Origin: Rhodococcus sp. SBT000017
GTDB taxonomy: Bacteria; Actinomycetota; Actinomycetes; Mycobacteriales; Mycobacteriaceae
Length of the DNA: 64,000 nucleotides
Direction of reading: 5' to 3'
Assembly (NCBI RefSeq): GCF_003688915.1
Contig: NZ_REFU01000002.1
Coordinates: 797,016-861,015 of the forward strand
Shown here: piece after piece, positions 43,114-51,715 of the stretch
Layout of the letters: each line of letters opens with the position of its first letter
How positions within the stretch are numbered: the first letter of the stretch is position 1
Notes under the pieces: model-generated
The model's input: the letters and a program-made list of their open reading frames with translations, nothing else
Told to the model about the DNA's origin: nothing
Database searches by the model: none
Made by a program: the position numbers and the translations under genes

Positions 43114-44034
43114 TTACTCCGAGAGAATCCGATCGATGTCGTCGAGCACGGTCTGCCCGCCCATGGGCCCGACGCCGGTGATCCAGTACGACAGGTCCAC
43201 CGCGTGCGGATTCGGTAGTACCGACGCGTTGGCGGTGATCGACGCCGGAATCGCTGCGGGGTCCGATGGGTCAGAGGCGGTGACGACGATCAGATCAGCG
43301 GCCGCCTCGGCCGCCAGCTCGGGCGAGAGGTCGACCGAGATCTCGTCGGCCCATTCCGGCCTCGGCGGGGTGGTGAAGCCTGCGCACTCGAGGGTGCTTC
43401 CGGCGAACGACGTCGGCCCGTACAGTGTCAGTTCGCCGGCGCGGGGGCGAATCAACTGTGCGGTCTTTCCAGCGGTGTCGTGCTTCTCGGCGATCTCGGC
43501 ACACCGATTTTCGTAGGCGGTGAGCAGGTCCTCCGCCTTCGCCTCCTTGCCGAGAATGCGCCCGACGAACTGGACACTGTCGCGCCACGGATCGGACTGG
43601 GAGGCGATGAACACAGTCGGCGCAAGGGCGGCGAGTTGGTCGTAGTACTCGGCGTGCCGAGTCTCCGTTCCCAGGATGAGATCTGGTTGCAGGGCCGCGA
43701 TGTCCTCGATGGTCGGTTCGGCAACCGTACCGACGGTCGCGATGTCCGCGGCCTCCGTCCCGAGGTACCCCGGCACGCCACTGGCCTCGCTGAGCACTGC
43801 GGTGCCGACGGGCACGACGCCGAGGGCGACTGTGGTGTCCAGCTCGACCGGCTCGAGGGTGACGATGCGCAGCGGGGTCTCGGGAACGTCGACCGTTCCC
43901 CGGACGGTCTCGATCGATCGCGTCGCGCTGCCTGCACTGTCGGAGGTTGCGTCGGTGGACGAACACGCCGTCGCAGCCACACCGAGGGCGGCGATGGTGA
44001 GCGCGAGGGCCGAAATGCGGGCATGGGACTTCGT
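43114..44034 (-). CDS. siderophore ABC transporter substrate-binding lipoprotein with a non-canonical start
   Basis: About 306 residues. A hydrophobic signal ends in ATACSS (lipobox), followed by the FecB-like domain (VETPLRIVTLEPVEL-type entry, ALQPDLILGTE). No ATG, GTG or TTG lies in frame between the iron box and the signal peptide. The best start is ACG 44032-44034, followed by AAG TCC and preceded six bases earlier by GGAGGA. An ATG-to-ACG change, a sequencing error or true ACG initiation are the alternatives. It should bind a ferric siderophore outside the membrane. Confidence 0.75.
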   Translation of the reverse strand, partial: TKSHARISALALTIAALGVAATACSSTDATSDSAGSATRSIETVRGTVDVPETPLRIVTLEPVELDTTVALGVVPVGTAVLSEASGVPGYLGTEAADIATVGTVAEPTIEDIAALQPDLILGTETRHAEYYDQLAALAPTVFIASQSDPWRDSVQFVGRILGKEAKAEDLLTAYENRCAEIAEKHDTAGKTAQLIRPRAGELTLYGPTSFAGSTLECAGFTTPPRPEWADEISVDLSPELAAEAAADLIVVTASDPSDPAAIPASITANASVLPNPHAVDLSYWITGVGPMGGQTVLDDIDRILSE

Positions 44035-44071
44035 AAAGGGTCCTCCGAGGGAAAGTTGTGCAGAATCATAA

Positions 44072-44090
44072 AGAGGGTAGCCTATCCTTC
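44072..44090. promoter_or_regulatory. IdeR/DmdR-like iron box
   Basis: On the minus strand GAAGGATAGGCTACCCTCT matches 13 of 19 positions of the IdeR consensus, with the TAGGCTA centre intact. It lies 38 bp upstream of the putative ACG start, so iron repression of this lipoprotein gene is likely. Confidence 0.65.
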
Positions 44091-44134
44091 CACTTCCCGG
44101 TGACGCCAGGCCGGGCAGTCGGTACGGTGTGGCT

Positions 44135-44689
44135 GTGACCACACCACGCATTCCGTCCGGTACCGCCAAAACCCTCGGGCCCATCAACTGGGTCATCTGC
44201 AAGGTGATCGCCAAAGGTGCTGGGGTGCCCAATCCTCACTTGTTCACCACCCTCGGGCGCACCGGTGGGCTGTATCGGGCATGGCTGTTCTACAGCGGCC
44301 ACCTGATGCCCGGCGGGAAGATCTCACGCAAGGAAACCGAAATGGTGATCCTGCGCGTGGCGCACCTGCGCGATTCCGCGTACGAGATGGACCACCACAT
44401 CCGGCTGGGCAAGCGGGCGGGCATCGACCGGGATCTGCTCGAGCTGATCGAGACCGGACCCGACGCACCGGGACTGTCGACGCGGTATCGGACCATTCTG
44501 ACCGCGGTCGACGAACTCATCGCCACCAAGATTCTCTTCGACGCGACCTGGGCTCAACTGGCCACCCAGTTCGACGAGCGGCGACTCATCGAGTTCGTCC
44601 TGCTGGTCACCCAATACGACGGCCTGGCAACCACTCTCGCGACCCTGCGGGTCGAGCGGGATTACGGCGACCGGCCACCGCGTCCGTGA
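44135..44689 (+). CDS. carboxymuconolactone decarboxylase/AhpD-like protein without the cysteine pair
   Basis: 184 residues from GTG 44135 (44129 is also possible). The helical AhpD-like fold is recognisable (ETEMVILRVAHLRDSAYEMD, then LIEFVLLVTQYDGLATTLAT). The redox motif C-x2-C is absent; the equivalent region reads YEMDHHIRLG, as in many CMD-like proteins of unknown activity. A His pair remains. Coupled to the methyltransferase by GTGA. Confidence 0.8.
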   Translation: MTTPRIPSGTAKTLGPINWVICKVIAKGAGVPNPHLFTTLGRTGGLYRAWLFYSGHLMPGGKISRKETEMVILRVAHLRDSAYEMDHHIRLGKRAGIDRDLLELIETGPDAPGLSTRYRTILTAVDELIATKILFDATWAQLATQFDERRLIEFVLLVTQYDGLATTLATLRVERDYGDRPPRP

Positions 44690-45450
44690 GCGAGTCAGTC
44701 GAGACCGCACTGCGGCGCGCGCTCGAGATGATCGAGCCGACGACGCTGCGCGAGTTGGCGCGCACCGACGGTGGCTACGTCGAACTGCTGCCGGACGTGC
44801 CCGCACCGAACCCGTCGCCGGCGAGCATCGCGATGAACAACCGCGTGGTCGCCGCGATCTACGAGAAGCTGTGGCGTCCGTTCGGGGTGTCCATGATGGG
44901 CATCGCCGGCATGTCGATGGCGGCCGAGCGCGCCAAAGCCGTCGCCGACCTGAGGTTGAACGGGCCGCAACGAGTGCTCGACGTCGCGTGCGGCCCCGGC
45001 AATTTCACCAAGTTCCTGTCCGAGAAACTCACCGGTGACGGTATCGCGATCGGCTTCGACATCTCCGAGGCCATGATCGCCCGCGCAGTGCAGGACAACC
45101 GTGGACCACGTGCGGCGTACGTACGCGGAGACGCTGCCCACCTGCCGTATTCGGACGACGCTTTCGACGCCGTATGCTGCTACGCCGCACTGTATCTCGT
45201 TCCGAAGCCCATGACAGTGCTGGACGAGTTGATTCGCGTCGTCCGCCCGGGTGGACGCATCGCGATCATGACCAGCTGCGAGCCTCGTCCGGCCCCGCTG
45301 GGCACAGTCGTCGGCTTCGGCACCGGCCTGGCGGGCGTGCGGATGTTTCCGAGGAACCTGTTCGTCGACGTGTTCGAGGCGTCGGGACTGACCGAGATTC
45401 AGCAGGACGTCCGGGGACTGGCCCAGTTCGTCAGTGCCACGAAACAGTAA
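44686..45450 (+). CDS. SAM-dependent methyltransferase, paralog of the one at 49-50 kb
   Basis: 254 residues from GTG 44686. An N-terminal lid (IAMNNRVVAAIYEKLWRPFG) precedes motif I (VLDVACGPGNFTKFL), the acidic residue in IGFDISEAMI, and VVRPGGRIAIMTSC. It is closely similar to residues about 130-369 of the DUF4873-fused protein at 49064-50173, so the two are paralogs flanking the AurF genes. Substrate unknown. Confidence 0.85.
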   Translation: MSESVETALRRALEMIEPTTLRELARTDGGYVELLPDVPAPNPSPASIAMNNRVVAAIYEKLWRPFGVSMMGIAGMSMAAERAKAVADLRLNGPQRVLDVACGPGNFTKFLSEKLTGDGIAIGFDISEAMIARAVQDNRGPRAAYVRGDAAHLPYSDDAFDAVCCYAALYLVPKPMTVLDELIRVVRPGGRIAIMTSCEPRPAPLGTVVGFGTGLAGVRMFPRNLFVDVFEASGLTEIQQDVRGLAQFVSATKQ

Positions 45451-45465
45451 CGGGCAGAGGCGAAC

Positions 45466-46326
45466 CTACGGGCCGATACTGCTGTTCTTCGCCAGTTTCC
45501 TACCGGCCGCCGAGCCGAGCCGGTTGAGCGGGGCGAGCAGGTCCTGGTACCGCGGACCGACGACGCGCGGAATCAGATCGAACACACGGGCATCGGGGCC
45601 GATCAGAACACGAGGCCTGTTTCGTTCCACTCCGGCGAGTATCACCTTGGCCGCTCTCGTCGGGGTGGTGAGTGCGATCTGCTGGAAGCGGCGCGAGGCC
45701 TCGTCAGGAGCACCGAGATCATCCATTCCGCGAGCGTTGGCCACGATGTTGGTCTTGATCCCACCGGGGTGCACGCACGTGACTCCTACGGGATGGCGAG
45801 CGACCTTCATTTCCTGACGCAACGCCTCGGTGAAGCCGCGGACGGCGAACTTCGCCGAGTTGTACGCACTCTGACCGGGGATACCCATCAGGCCGAACAC
45901 GCTGGAGACATTGACGAGATGACCTTCCCCGGAGTCGATCAACGCCGGCAGAAAAGCTTTGGTGCCGTTGGCAACCCCCCAGAAGTCGATGTTCATGACC
46001 CACTCGAAGTCCTCCCAGGTCATGTCCACCACATCTGCGCCCAGTGCGACGCCGGCGTTGTTCGCCACGAAGTTGACGCGTCCGAATTCGCCGATGACGG
46101 CGTCGGCATGCGAGTAGACCGCGGCCCGGTCCGATACGTCCAGCTCGTACGGCACCGTGCGCGCTCCGATCTTCTCGCACAGAACCACGGTCTCCCCGAG
46201 CCCTTCACCGTCGATGTCGGACAGCGCAAGCTGCGCTCCACGGTTCGCCAGATTCAGCGCGAGGGCTCGGCCGATTCCCGAACCCGCGCCGGATACGACG
46301 GCTACCTTGTTCTCGAAATTCTTCAT
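45466..46326 (-). CDS. short-chain dehydrogenase/reductase
   Basis: 286 residues from ATG 46326. The cofactor motif VVSGAGSGIGRALAL, NNAGV, and the catalytic S-x12-Y-x3-K (NVSSVFGLMGIPGQ, then SAYNSAKFA) are intact. It resembles long SDRs of the mycobacterial sniffer/acetoin type acting on lipophilic ketones or alcohols. It overlaps the degenerate AurF gene by 4 bp and so belongs to the operon. Confidence 0.88.
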   Translation of the reverse strand: MKNFENKVAVVSGAGSGIGRALALNLANRGAQLALSDIDGEGLGETVVLCEKIGARTVPYELDVSDRAAVYSHADAVIGEFGRVNFVANNAGVALGADVVDMTWEDFEWVMNIDFWGVANGTKAFLPALIDSGEGHLVNVSSVFGLMGIPGQSAYNSAKFAVRGFTEALRQEMKVARHPVGVTCVHPGGIKTNIVANARGMDDLGAPDEASRRFQQIALTTPTRAAKVILAGVERNRPRVLIGPDARVFDLIPRVVGPRYQDLLAPLNRLGSAAGRKLAKNSSIGP

Positions 46327-47198
46327 GTGCGCACTTCCGCGTTCTGTTCGTCGGGTCCGACTCCGGTCAGTCTCCACAGCGCCGAGGTGAGGGTGCCGTC
46401 GAGCATTCCGGCCGAATCCAGGAAGGCGACGGTGCTCGCGGCGTCCCGACGTCTGATCTCGGATCGACGACGCCGCGACGCGAACGCGCCTCGAGCAGAA
46501 CTGATGCCGATGGATCGGTACACCTCGAACGACACTCCGAGACGGAGAATCACGTTGGCCAGCAGAGCGAGCAGCACACGGTTGTACGCGCGAGCCATCG
46601 CATTCGAGTTGGTCTGCGCAGCAACCACTTCCGATCGCGCGGACGCAAAACGATCGGCGCTCCCGAGCCCATGGATCTTCACGGCCTGTCGAACATGGGG
46701 TTCGATACCGGGGTCGGTCACCGCACCGGCCATCGACCGGGCAAAGGTCTCCTCGACCAACAGAATGGACGCGTGCGATGCTGCACCCAGCGGTAGAAAG
46801 CCCAACAGCTTGGCGGCCGTGGTCGTGCCCCGCGGCGGCTTGTAGGGCGGAACTTGCGTGGCGCGAACCAGCCGTCCGAAGGTGATCGTGGTCCGCGAAC
46901 CGCCTGCAACCTCGTCGAGAGCATTGCGCGAATCGGTGCTGTTGAGCCCCTCCTCCGCTACCCGCCTGAGCTGGTTACCGATCAGCATGGCCGACAGATA
47001 CGACACCGTGCTCCATCTGCTCACTGCCTCGTGCAGAGCCAAGGTACGCCGATCCTGCTCGGCCAACCTGCCCCACAGGCGGGTCCCGTACAACGTCACC
47101 GAGTCTCTCGGCAACGCCGACGCCTCACTCTGCCAGGGTGATTCCCAGTCGATGTCGACATACGGATCGTACTGGACCGCCGACGAGCGTGGGCTCAT
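46323..47198 (-). CDS. AurF-like protein lacking most diiron ligands
   Basis: 291 residues from ATG 47198. It aligns along its length with the AurF protein encoded just upstream (shared LGFLPLGAA block, same order of helices), but the metal site is lost: E112 is A70, the E-x2-H pair EESRH is GGSRT, and EESRH in the last helix is GSADR. Only E150 and H176 remain of seven expected ligands. The gene is otherwise intact, coupled on both sides by 4-bp overlaps, so it looks like a retained pseudoenzyme rather than a decaying copy. Confidence 0.75.
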   Translation of the reverse strand: MSPRSSAVQYDPYVDIDWESPWQSEASALPRDSVTLYGTRLWGRLAEQDRRTLALHEAVSRWSTVSYLSAMLIGNQLRRVAEEGLNSTDSRNALDEVAGGSRTTITFGRLVRATQVPPYKPPRGTTTAAKLLGFLPLGAASHASILLVEETFARSMAGAVTDPGIEPHVRQAVKIHGLGSADRFASARSEVVAAQTNSNAMARAYNRVLLALLANVILRLGVSFEVYRSIGISSARGAFASRRRRSEIRRRDAASTVAFLDSAGMLDGTLTSALWRLTGVGPDEQNAEVRT

Positions 47199-48187
47199 AC
47201 CAGATCGTCCGGCATGGCGCGGGTCATCTTCCACAGGCGACGGGTCACGACACCGTCGCACATGCCGGCGTCGGCGAAGAATCGGATCATCGGTTCGGAG
47301 AAGAACTGCATGTTGGTCTTGTAGGTGGGACTGGCCATGGCGGTGACGATTCCGCGAATGGGGTTGATCCCGACGGATCGGTACACGCGCGGATTGATGA
47401 GTGCGATGTACGTGAAGTTGGCGATCGTCGCAAGGATGACGCGGTGGACCGCACGATTGACTCGATTGGTCGATTGCATCGCGCGCACCATTTCTTCACG
47501 GGCGTAGGTGATGTGACGCGACTCCTCGATCACGTGGATGCGCATCATCTGGCGCAGGTGTGGCTGCATTTCGGGATCGTTCTGCGCTTCTCGCTGCGCC
47601 CGATCGAGGACCTCCTCGATGAGAAGAGTCCCGCCGTACGTGGCCGGTCCGAGAGGGAGAAACTGACCGAGCTTCGCAACGACGAGACCCACTCTGGGCA
47701 GGAGGTAGGGCTTCAGGCCCGCCTTCTCGATCAACTTTCCGAACATGATCGAGTGGCGCGATTCCTCGCCGACCTCGGCTATCGAGTACATCGAATGATC
47801 GGAGAACGTGCCCTTGCCGAACACCCGAAGCAGATTTGCACTGAGAAACCCCTCGGCGTAGATACCGAACGAGAGAATGCTGACGATCTCGTGTCGCCCC
47901 AGTTCACGACGCTGCTCTTCGGAGAGCTTGTCCCACAACTTGGTTCGGTACAGCGAGGTTCGATGTTCGGGCATCCAGCGCATTCCGTCGACCACAGGAG
48001 CATCCCAGTCGATGTCGACCTCGCCATCGTAGAACTTGTTGGCAGTCGACTTCAGCAAGCGACTCGCGGTTTTCTCACGAGGCCCGACGGTCCGCGCCCG
48101 GGTGGCAGCCAAGTCCTCGGTCGCCAGTGCAGCGCGCCTCGACACCCCCGCGTCACTGCCCCGGTCACCTACAAGTGCACGCTTCAC
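47195..48187 (-). CDS. AurF-family diiron oxygenase
   Basis: 330 residues from ATG 48187. Diiron ligands are complete: E112 (IYAEGF), E142 and H145 (EESRH), E192 (LIEEVLD), H218, E222 and H225 (HVIEESRH). AurF enzymes oxidise arylamines; family relatives in mycolate bacteria are of unknown substrate. It is first in an operon of AurF, degenerate AurF and SDR, and divergent from a TetR. Confidence 0.85.
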   Translation of the reverse strand: MKRALVGDRGSDAGVSRRAALATEDLAATRARTVGPREKTASRLLKSTANKFYDGEVDIDWDAPVVDGMRWMPEHRTSLYRTKLWDKLSEEQRRELGRHEIVSILSFGIYAEGFLSANLLRVFGKGTFSDHSMYSIAEVGEESRHSIMFGKLIEKAGLKPYLLPRVGLVVAKLGQFLPLGPATYGGTLLIEEVLDRAQREAQNDPEMQPHLRQMMRIHVIEESRHITYAREEMVRAMQSTNRVNRAVHRVILATIANFTYIALINPRVYRSVGINPIRGIVTAMASPTYKTNMQFFSEPMIRFFADAGMCDGVVTRRLWKMTRAMPDDLV

Positions 48188-48252
48188 AACCGATCCCCCC
48201 CTTGCGATCGACGACTCCCCCGAGACTTCGACTGACCAGAACTCACGGTAGC

Positions 48253-48276
48253 CAGTACCGGCGGTAGTAGGTACTG
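48253..48276. promoter_or_regulatory. candidate TetR operator in the AurF/TetR promoter
   Basis: The arms CAGTACC (48253-48259) and GGTACTG (48270-48276) form a palindrome 10 bp apart, between the AurF start (48187) and the TetR start (48331). A CRP-like TGTGG-N6-TCACC lies at 48285-48300. Confidence 0.55.
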
Positions 48277-48330
48277 TGACAAAGTGTGGTTCACGTCACC
48301 GGACGTGTCAACCCCGAGGAGTGTCGAGAC

Positions 48331-49071
48331 GTGTCCCACTGCAAGAAGATCGATGCGCGCACCGAACGCTGGCGAGAGCACCGACTTCACGTGCGGCGAG
48401 AGTTGGTCGCGGCCGCACTGATCGCGATCGATGTGCAAGGCCCGAACGTCAGCATGGGCGATATAGCGAAGGTGGCGGGGACGGCCAAGCCCAAGCTGTA
48501 TCGACACTTTGCCGACCGTTCCGATCTGCATACGTCAATAGTCCAGAACGTCCAGGACATGTTGTGGGACCGGATCATGAACACCGTCGACCTGGTCGAG
48601 GATTCCGTCGCCGATCTCATCGATCGCAGCGTCGCCGGTTACGCGGCGGTTGTCGTAGAACATCCCAACCTGTTCCGGTTTCTGGTCCACGGCCACTTCC
48701 TGAGTCGCTCCAGCGACCGCACGACTCCACGGCGCACCGCAGGTGACCCAGCGTTGGATTCCACTCGTGCCGCATCCGACATGGTGGCCCGAATATTGGC
48801 AGACGCCATACAGGAACCCGCTGTGGACAATTCGACCGTCGAGATGGTGTCCTACTCGACGTTCGGAGCGGTGGCAACCGCAACGGACTGGTGGCTCGGC
48901 AGCTCCGACGACCACGAATCCACCATGACCATCGAAGTATTCACCGCGCATCTGGCGGCCATCGTGCGAGGTCTCGTCGAGTCCTCGAGTGCGCTCCTCG
49001 GTATCCGCATCGAATCCGACCGACCCATACATCTCGCGTTCGTTCGTGACCAGGAGTGCACCTGTGAGTGA
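48331..49071 (+). CDS. TetR-family regulator of the AurF cluster
   Basis: 246 residues from GTG 48331, with GAGGAG nine bases upstream; a GTG at 48286 is less supported. The HTH is MGDIAKVAGTAKPKLYRHFADRSDL. Divergent from the AurF operon and overlapping the DUF4873-methyltransferase gene by 8 bp, so it probably controls both units. Confidence 0.85.
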   Translation: MSHCKKIDARTERWREHRLHVRRELVAAALIAIDVQGPNVSMGDIAKVAGTAKPKLYRHFADRSDLHTSIVQNVQDMLWDRIMNTVDLVEDSVADLIDRSVAGYAAVVVEHPNLFRFLVHGHFLSRSSDRTTPRRTAGDPALDSTRAASDMVARILADAIQEPAVDNSTVEMVSYSTFGAVATATDWWLGSSDDHESTMTIEVFTAHLAAIVRGLVESSSALLGIRIESDRPIHLAFVRDQECTCE

Positions 49072-50173
49072 TCTATCCGGTAAGCCCGATTTCCGCGGAC
49101 CGGCAACTCTGACTTTCGAGGCCCCTCCTGCCGAGTTCGAGGTGCAGGTAGATCTGCGCGGACACTCCCAACCCATCGACGGCATCTTCCGCTGGTACGG
49201 CCGCGTCCGGCCACACGAGGCACTGCAGAGTTTCATGGCGGCTGCCGGCAGCCGCCGCAAAGGCAGGCTGAGCACCGAAAGCGGTGATGTGCCCGTCCTG
49301 GTGAGCGACGTGGACTTCTGGGGCCGATACCGCCTGCAAGGCACCGGGATGCCGCCGTATCCGCTCGTACCCGAGGAAGACCCGGACAGCAAGTCCGACG
49401 ACGTTGTCGCGCCTTCCCCCGAGGACCAGGCCCTCCACCGCGCCGCAGAGCTACTCGAACCCGAATTTCATACGGCTGCGGTCACCACCGACGGCTATGT
49501 GGAGCTGCTGGGCGGTACTCCTGCCCCGTCACCGACGGCTGCGAGTCGAGCCATGAACAACCCTCTGGTGGCCTCGATCTACGAAAAGCTCTGGCGTCCT
49601 GCCGGTGTCGCCATGATGGGAGTAGGCGGCATCTCGATGTCCGCCGAACGCGACAAGGCCGTCGAAGACCTACGGCTGTCCGGAGACATGAAGGTACTGG
49701 ACGTGGCAGCGGGACCGGGAAACTTCACCAGGTACCTCTCCGACCACCTGAGCGGTGATGGCATCACCATCGGGTTCGACATCTCCGAGCAGATGATCAG
49801 GCGCGCCGTTCGCGACAACCGCGGCCCCCACGCCGCCTACATGCGCGGTGATGCGCAGTCACTTCCGTTTGCCGACAACACATTCGACGCCGTCTGCTGC
49901 TTCGCTGCCCTGTACCTGATACCGAATCCATTGACCGTCGTCGACGAACTCGTCCGGGTTCTCCGGCCGGGCGGTCGAATCGCGATCATGACGAGCTACG
50001 GCCGCAACGCCGCTCCGGTCAAATCGGTGCTGGGGGCGGTGTCGGAACGCATCGGGGTCCGCATGTTCGACAAGGATCAGTTCACGTCGATCTTCGCGCA
50101 GTGCGGCATGACCGAGATCGAGCAGGAAGTACGCGGTCTCGCCCAGTTCGTCAGCGCCACCAACGCCCACTGA
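49064..50173 (+). CDS. DUF4873-methyltransferase fusion protein
   Basis: 369 residues from GTG 49064. Residues 1 to about 105 are DUF4873 (FRGPATLTFEAPPAEFEVQV, HSQPIDGIFRWYGRV, DFWGRYRLQGTGMPPYPL), a domain usually attached to or near flavin monooxygenases in actinobacteria. After an acidic linker, residues about 125-369 are a SAM methyltransferase (VLDVAAGPGNFTRYL, VLRPGGRIAIMTSY) paralogous to the protein at 44686-45450. I know no characterised fusion of these two domains. Confidence 0.82.
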   Translation: MSDLSGKPDFRGPATLTFEAPPAEFEVQVDLRGHSQPIDGIFRWYGRVRPHEALQSFMAAAGSRRKGRLSTESGDVPVLVSDVDFWGRYRLQGTGMPPYPLVPEEDPDSKSDDVVAPSPEDQALHRAAELLEPEFHTAAVTTDGYVELLGGTPAPSPTAASRAMNNPLVASIYEKLWRPAGVAMMGVGGISMSAERDKAVEDLRLSGDMKVLDVAAGPGNFTRYLSDHLSGDGITIGFDISEQMIRRAVRDNRGPHAAYMRGDAQSLPFADNTFDAVCCFAALYLIPNPLTVVDELVRVLRPGGRIAIMTSYGRNAAPVKSVLGAVSERIGVRMFDKDQFTSIFAQCGMTEIEQEVRGLAQFVSATNAH

Positions 50174-50180
50174 CGAAATC

Positions 50181-50753
50181 TCAGGTCTTGGGTCCGTAGT
50201 CGCTGACGATCCACTGCCCGTCCTGATCGGTGACCGTCACCAGCAGAAGGTTGGGCACCTTCCCCGGGTCGGGCTGCTGCACGTTCTGCGTCGTCTGCTG
50301 AGCGAACACCGCCACCTTGTACTCACCACCGGACTCGGAATCGATTGCTGCCGAGAGGACCTCGCCGGTCGCCACCACCTGCGACTCGTTCATGATCGCC
50401 GTCAGCGCCTCGCGGACCCCGTCGTACCTGTCCTGCAGGGACTGCGACGCCCCCTGGTCGACACCCTGGAAGAAGGCGTCGAGGTTGCGGTAGTCGTAAG
50501 TCAACGACCGCGCGGTGTACTCGGTCGCCGTGTTCACCGCCATCTGCCGGTCCTGTTCCTGTTCACGCTCGGCAGCCAGATCGCCTGCTGCAGAATGCCA
50601 CAGCACGCCGAAGACCACCGCAAGCACCACACCCGGTACTGCCTCAGCGACCACCGGCCACCGAATCCGGTGCCGTCTGGAGCCCTCGGGCACCGTTGCT
50701 GCCTTGTCCTCGGGCACTGTTGTTTTCGCCTCGGCTGCGTCTGTCTCGACCAT
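50181..50753 (-). CDS. Mce-associated membrane protein
   Basis: 190 residues from ATG 50753. A charged N-terminus, one hydrophobic helix (VVLAVVFGVLWHSAA) and a mixed alpha/beta domain (YDYRNLDAFFQGVDQGASQS) match the Mam proteins that stabilise Mce complexes. It lies 17 bp downstream of mceF and closes the operon. Confidence 0.8.
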   Translation of the reverse strand: MVETDAAEAKTTVPEDKAATVPEGSRRHRIRWPVVAEAVPGVVLAVVFGVLWHSAAGDLAAEREQEQDRQMAVNTATEYTARSLTYDYRNLDAFFQGVDQGASQSLQDRYDGVREALTAIMNESQVVATGEVLSAAIDSESGGEYKVAVFAQQTTQNVQQPDPGKVPNLLLVTVTDQDGQWIVSDYGPKT

Positions 50754-50770
50754 GAGGGGGTTAGCTCCAA

Positions 50771-51715
50771 TCAGTTCGGAATTTCTACGGAAAGTTTCGC
50801 CGGTCCGCCGGGAGGAAAGACGGTTTGCAGTACGTCGACGATGGACCCGGCGTCGACCCGCATCGGTTTGATGGGTGCGGTATACGGCTCGAGAAGCGTT
50901 GCGATCAAAGCAAGATCGGGAGACAGAGGCGTCAGGTACTGATCGATCTTCGGGGTGATCTGCCCGAGTGGATCGTCCCAGACATCCGCGCCGACGTACG
51001 AGTACTCGTTGAAGCCCTCGAGCAAGTTGGCCACCCCGTCGCCCGTCGCGCCGACCCACGGCGCCGCGTCGGTCATGACCGGGCCGTATCCGTACGCATT
51101 GCGACCCGCCTGCTGAGCATTGTCGTACAGCCGACGAATTTCGCCGCTCTTGTCTCGCACTGTGGCTGCCAGGAATCGAAATGCCTCCACCAGACGGTCG
51201 ACGTCGCCGTCACGCCCGTCGACAGCGGCCGATGCGGTCTCCGTCAGGCCTTTCAGTGCATTCGTATCGAGTTGCGAGGCAAGGGCATCGCCCAGGCCCA
51301 GTGCCTCACTGACGGTGACCGACGCACGAACCTGCTCACTACCGAGCGAGTCTCCGTCGGTGAGGTACGGACCTCCGGCGCTTAGAGGGCGAAGATCGAG
51401 ATACTGCTCGCCTGCGGCGGAAAGGTTCGCCACGACCACCTCGGAATCTGCAGGGATGAGATGGTCTGCATCGAGACCGAGAGTGACGTCCAACCCGCCC
51501 GGCACCACAGTGATCGATTCGACCCGACCGACCTGGATCCCGCGTGAGGTGACCTGCGAGGTGTCCATCAGTCCGCCGGAGGACTCCATCCGAACCACGA
51601 CATGGTTCGTCGTTCGAGTCGGATCGATGTCGAGTACACCGACGGTCAGGTATCCGACGCTGACGACCGTCATCACCACGAGTGCGACGAGCGAGAACAG
51701 TGTGCCCGGCTTCAT
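50771..51715 (-). CDS. mceF: Mce family protein F
   Basis: 314 residues. One N-terminal helix precedes the MCE domain (GGLMDTSQVTSRGIQVGRVE). The C-terminal helical part is shorter than in MceA-D. It forms part of the hexameric lipid-import channel. Overlaps mceE by 4 bp. Confidence 0.88.
   Translation of the reverse strand: MKPGTLFSLVALVVMTVVSVGYLTVGVLDIDPTRTTNHVVVRMESSGGLMDTSQVTSRGIQVGRVESITVVPGGLDVTLGLDADHLIPADSEVVVANLSAAGEQYLDLRPLSAGGPYLTDGDSLGSEQVRASVTVSEALGLGDALASQLDTNALKGLTETASAAVDGRDGDVDRLVEAFRFLAATVRDKSGEIRRLYDNAQQAGRNAYGYGPVMTDAAPWVGATGDGVANLLEGFNEYSYVGADVWDDPLGQITPKIDQYLTPLSPDLALIATLLEPYTAPIKPMRVDAGSIVDVLQTVFPPGGPAKLSVEIPN

Noticed and set aside
46323..47198. Calling the second AurF-like gene a pseudogene
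   Set aside because: The frame is intact, of normal length and coupled to both neighbours; only metal ligands are changed, which fits a retained non-catalytic paralog better.
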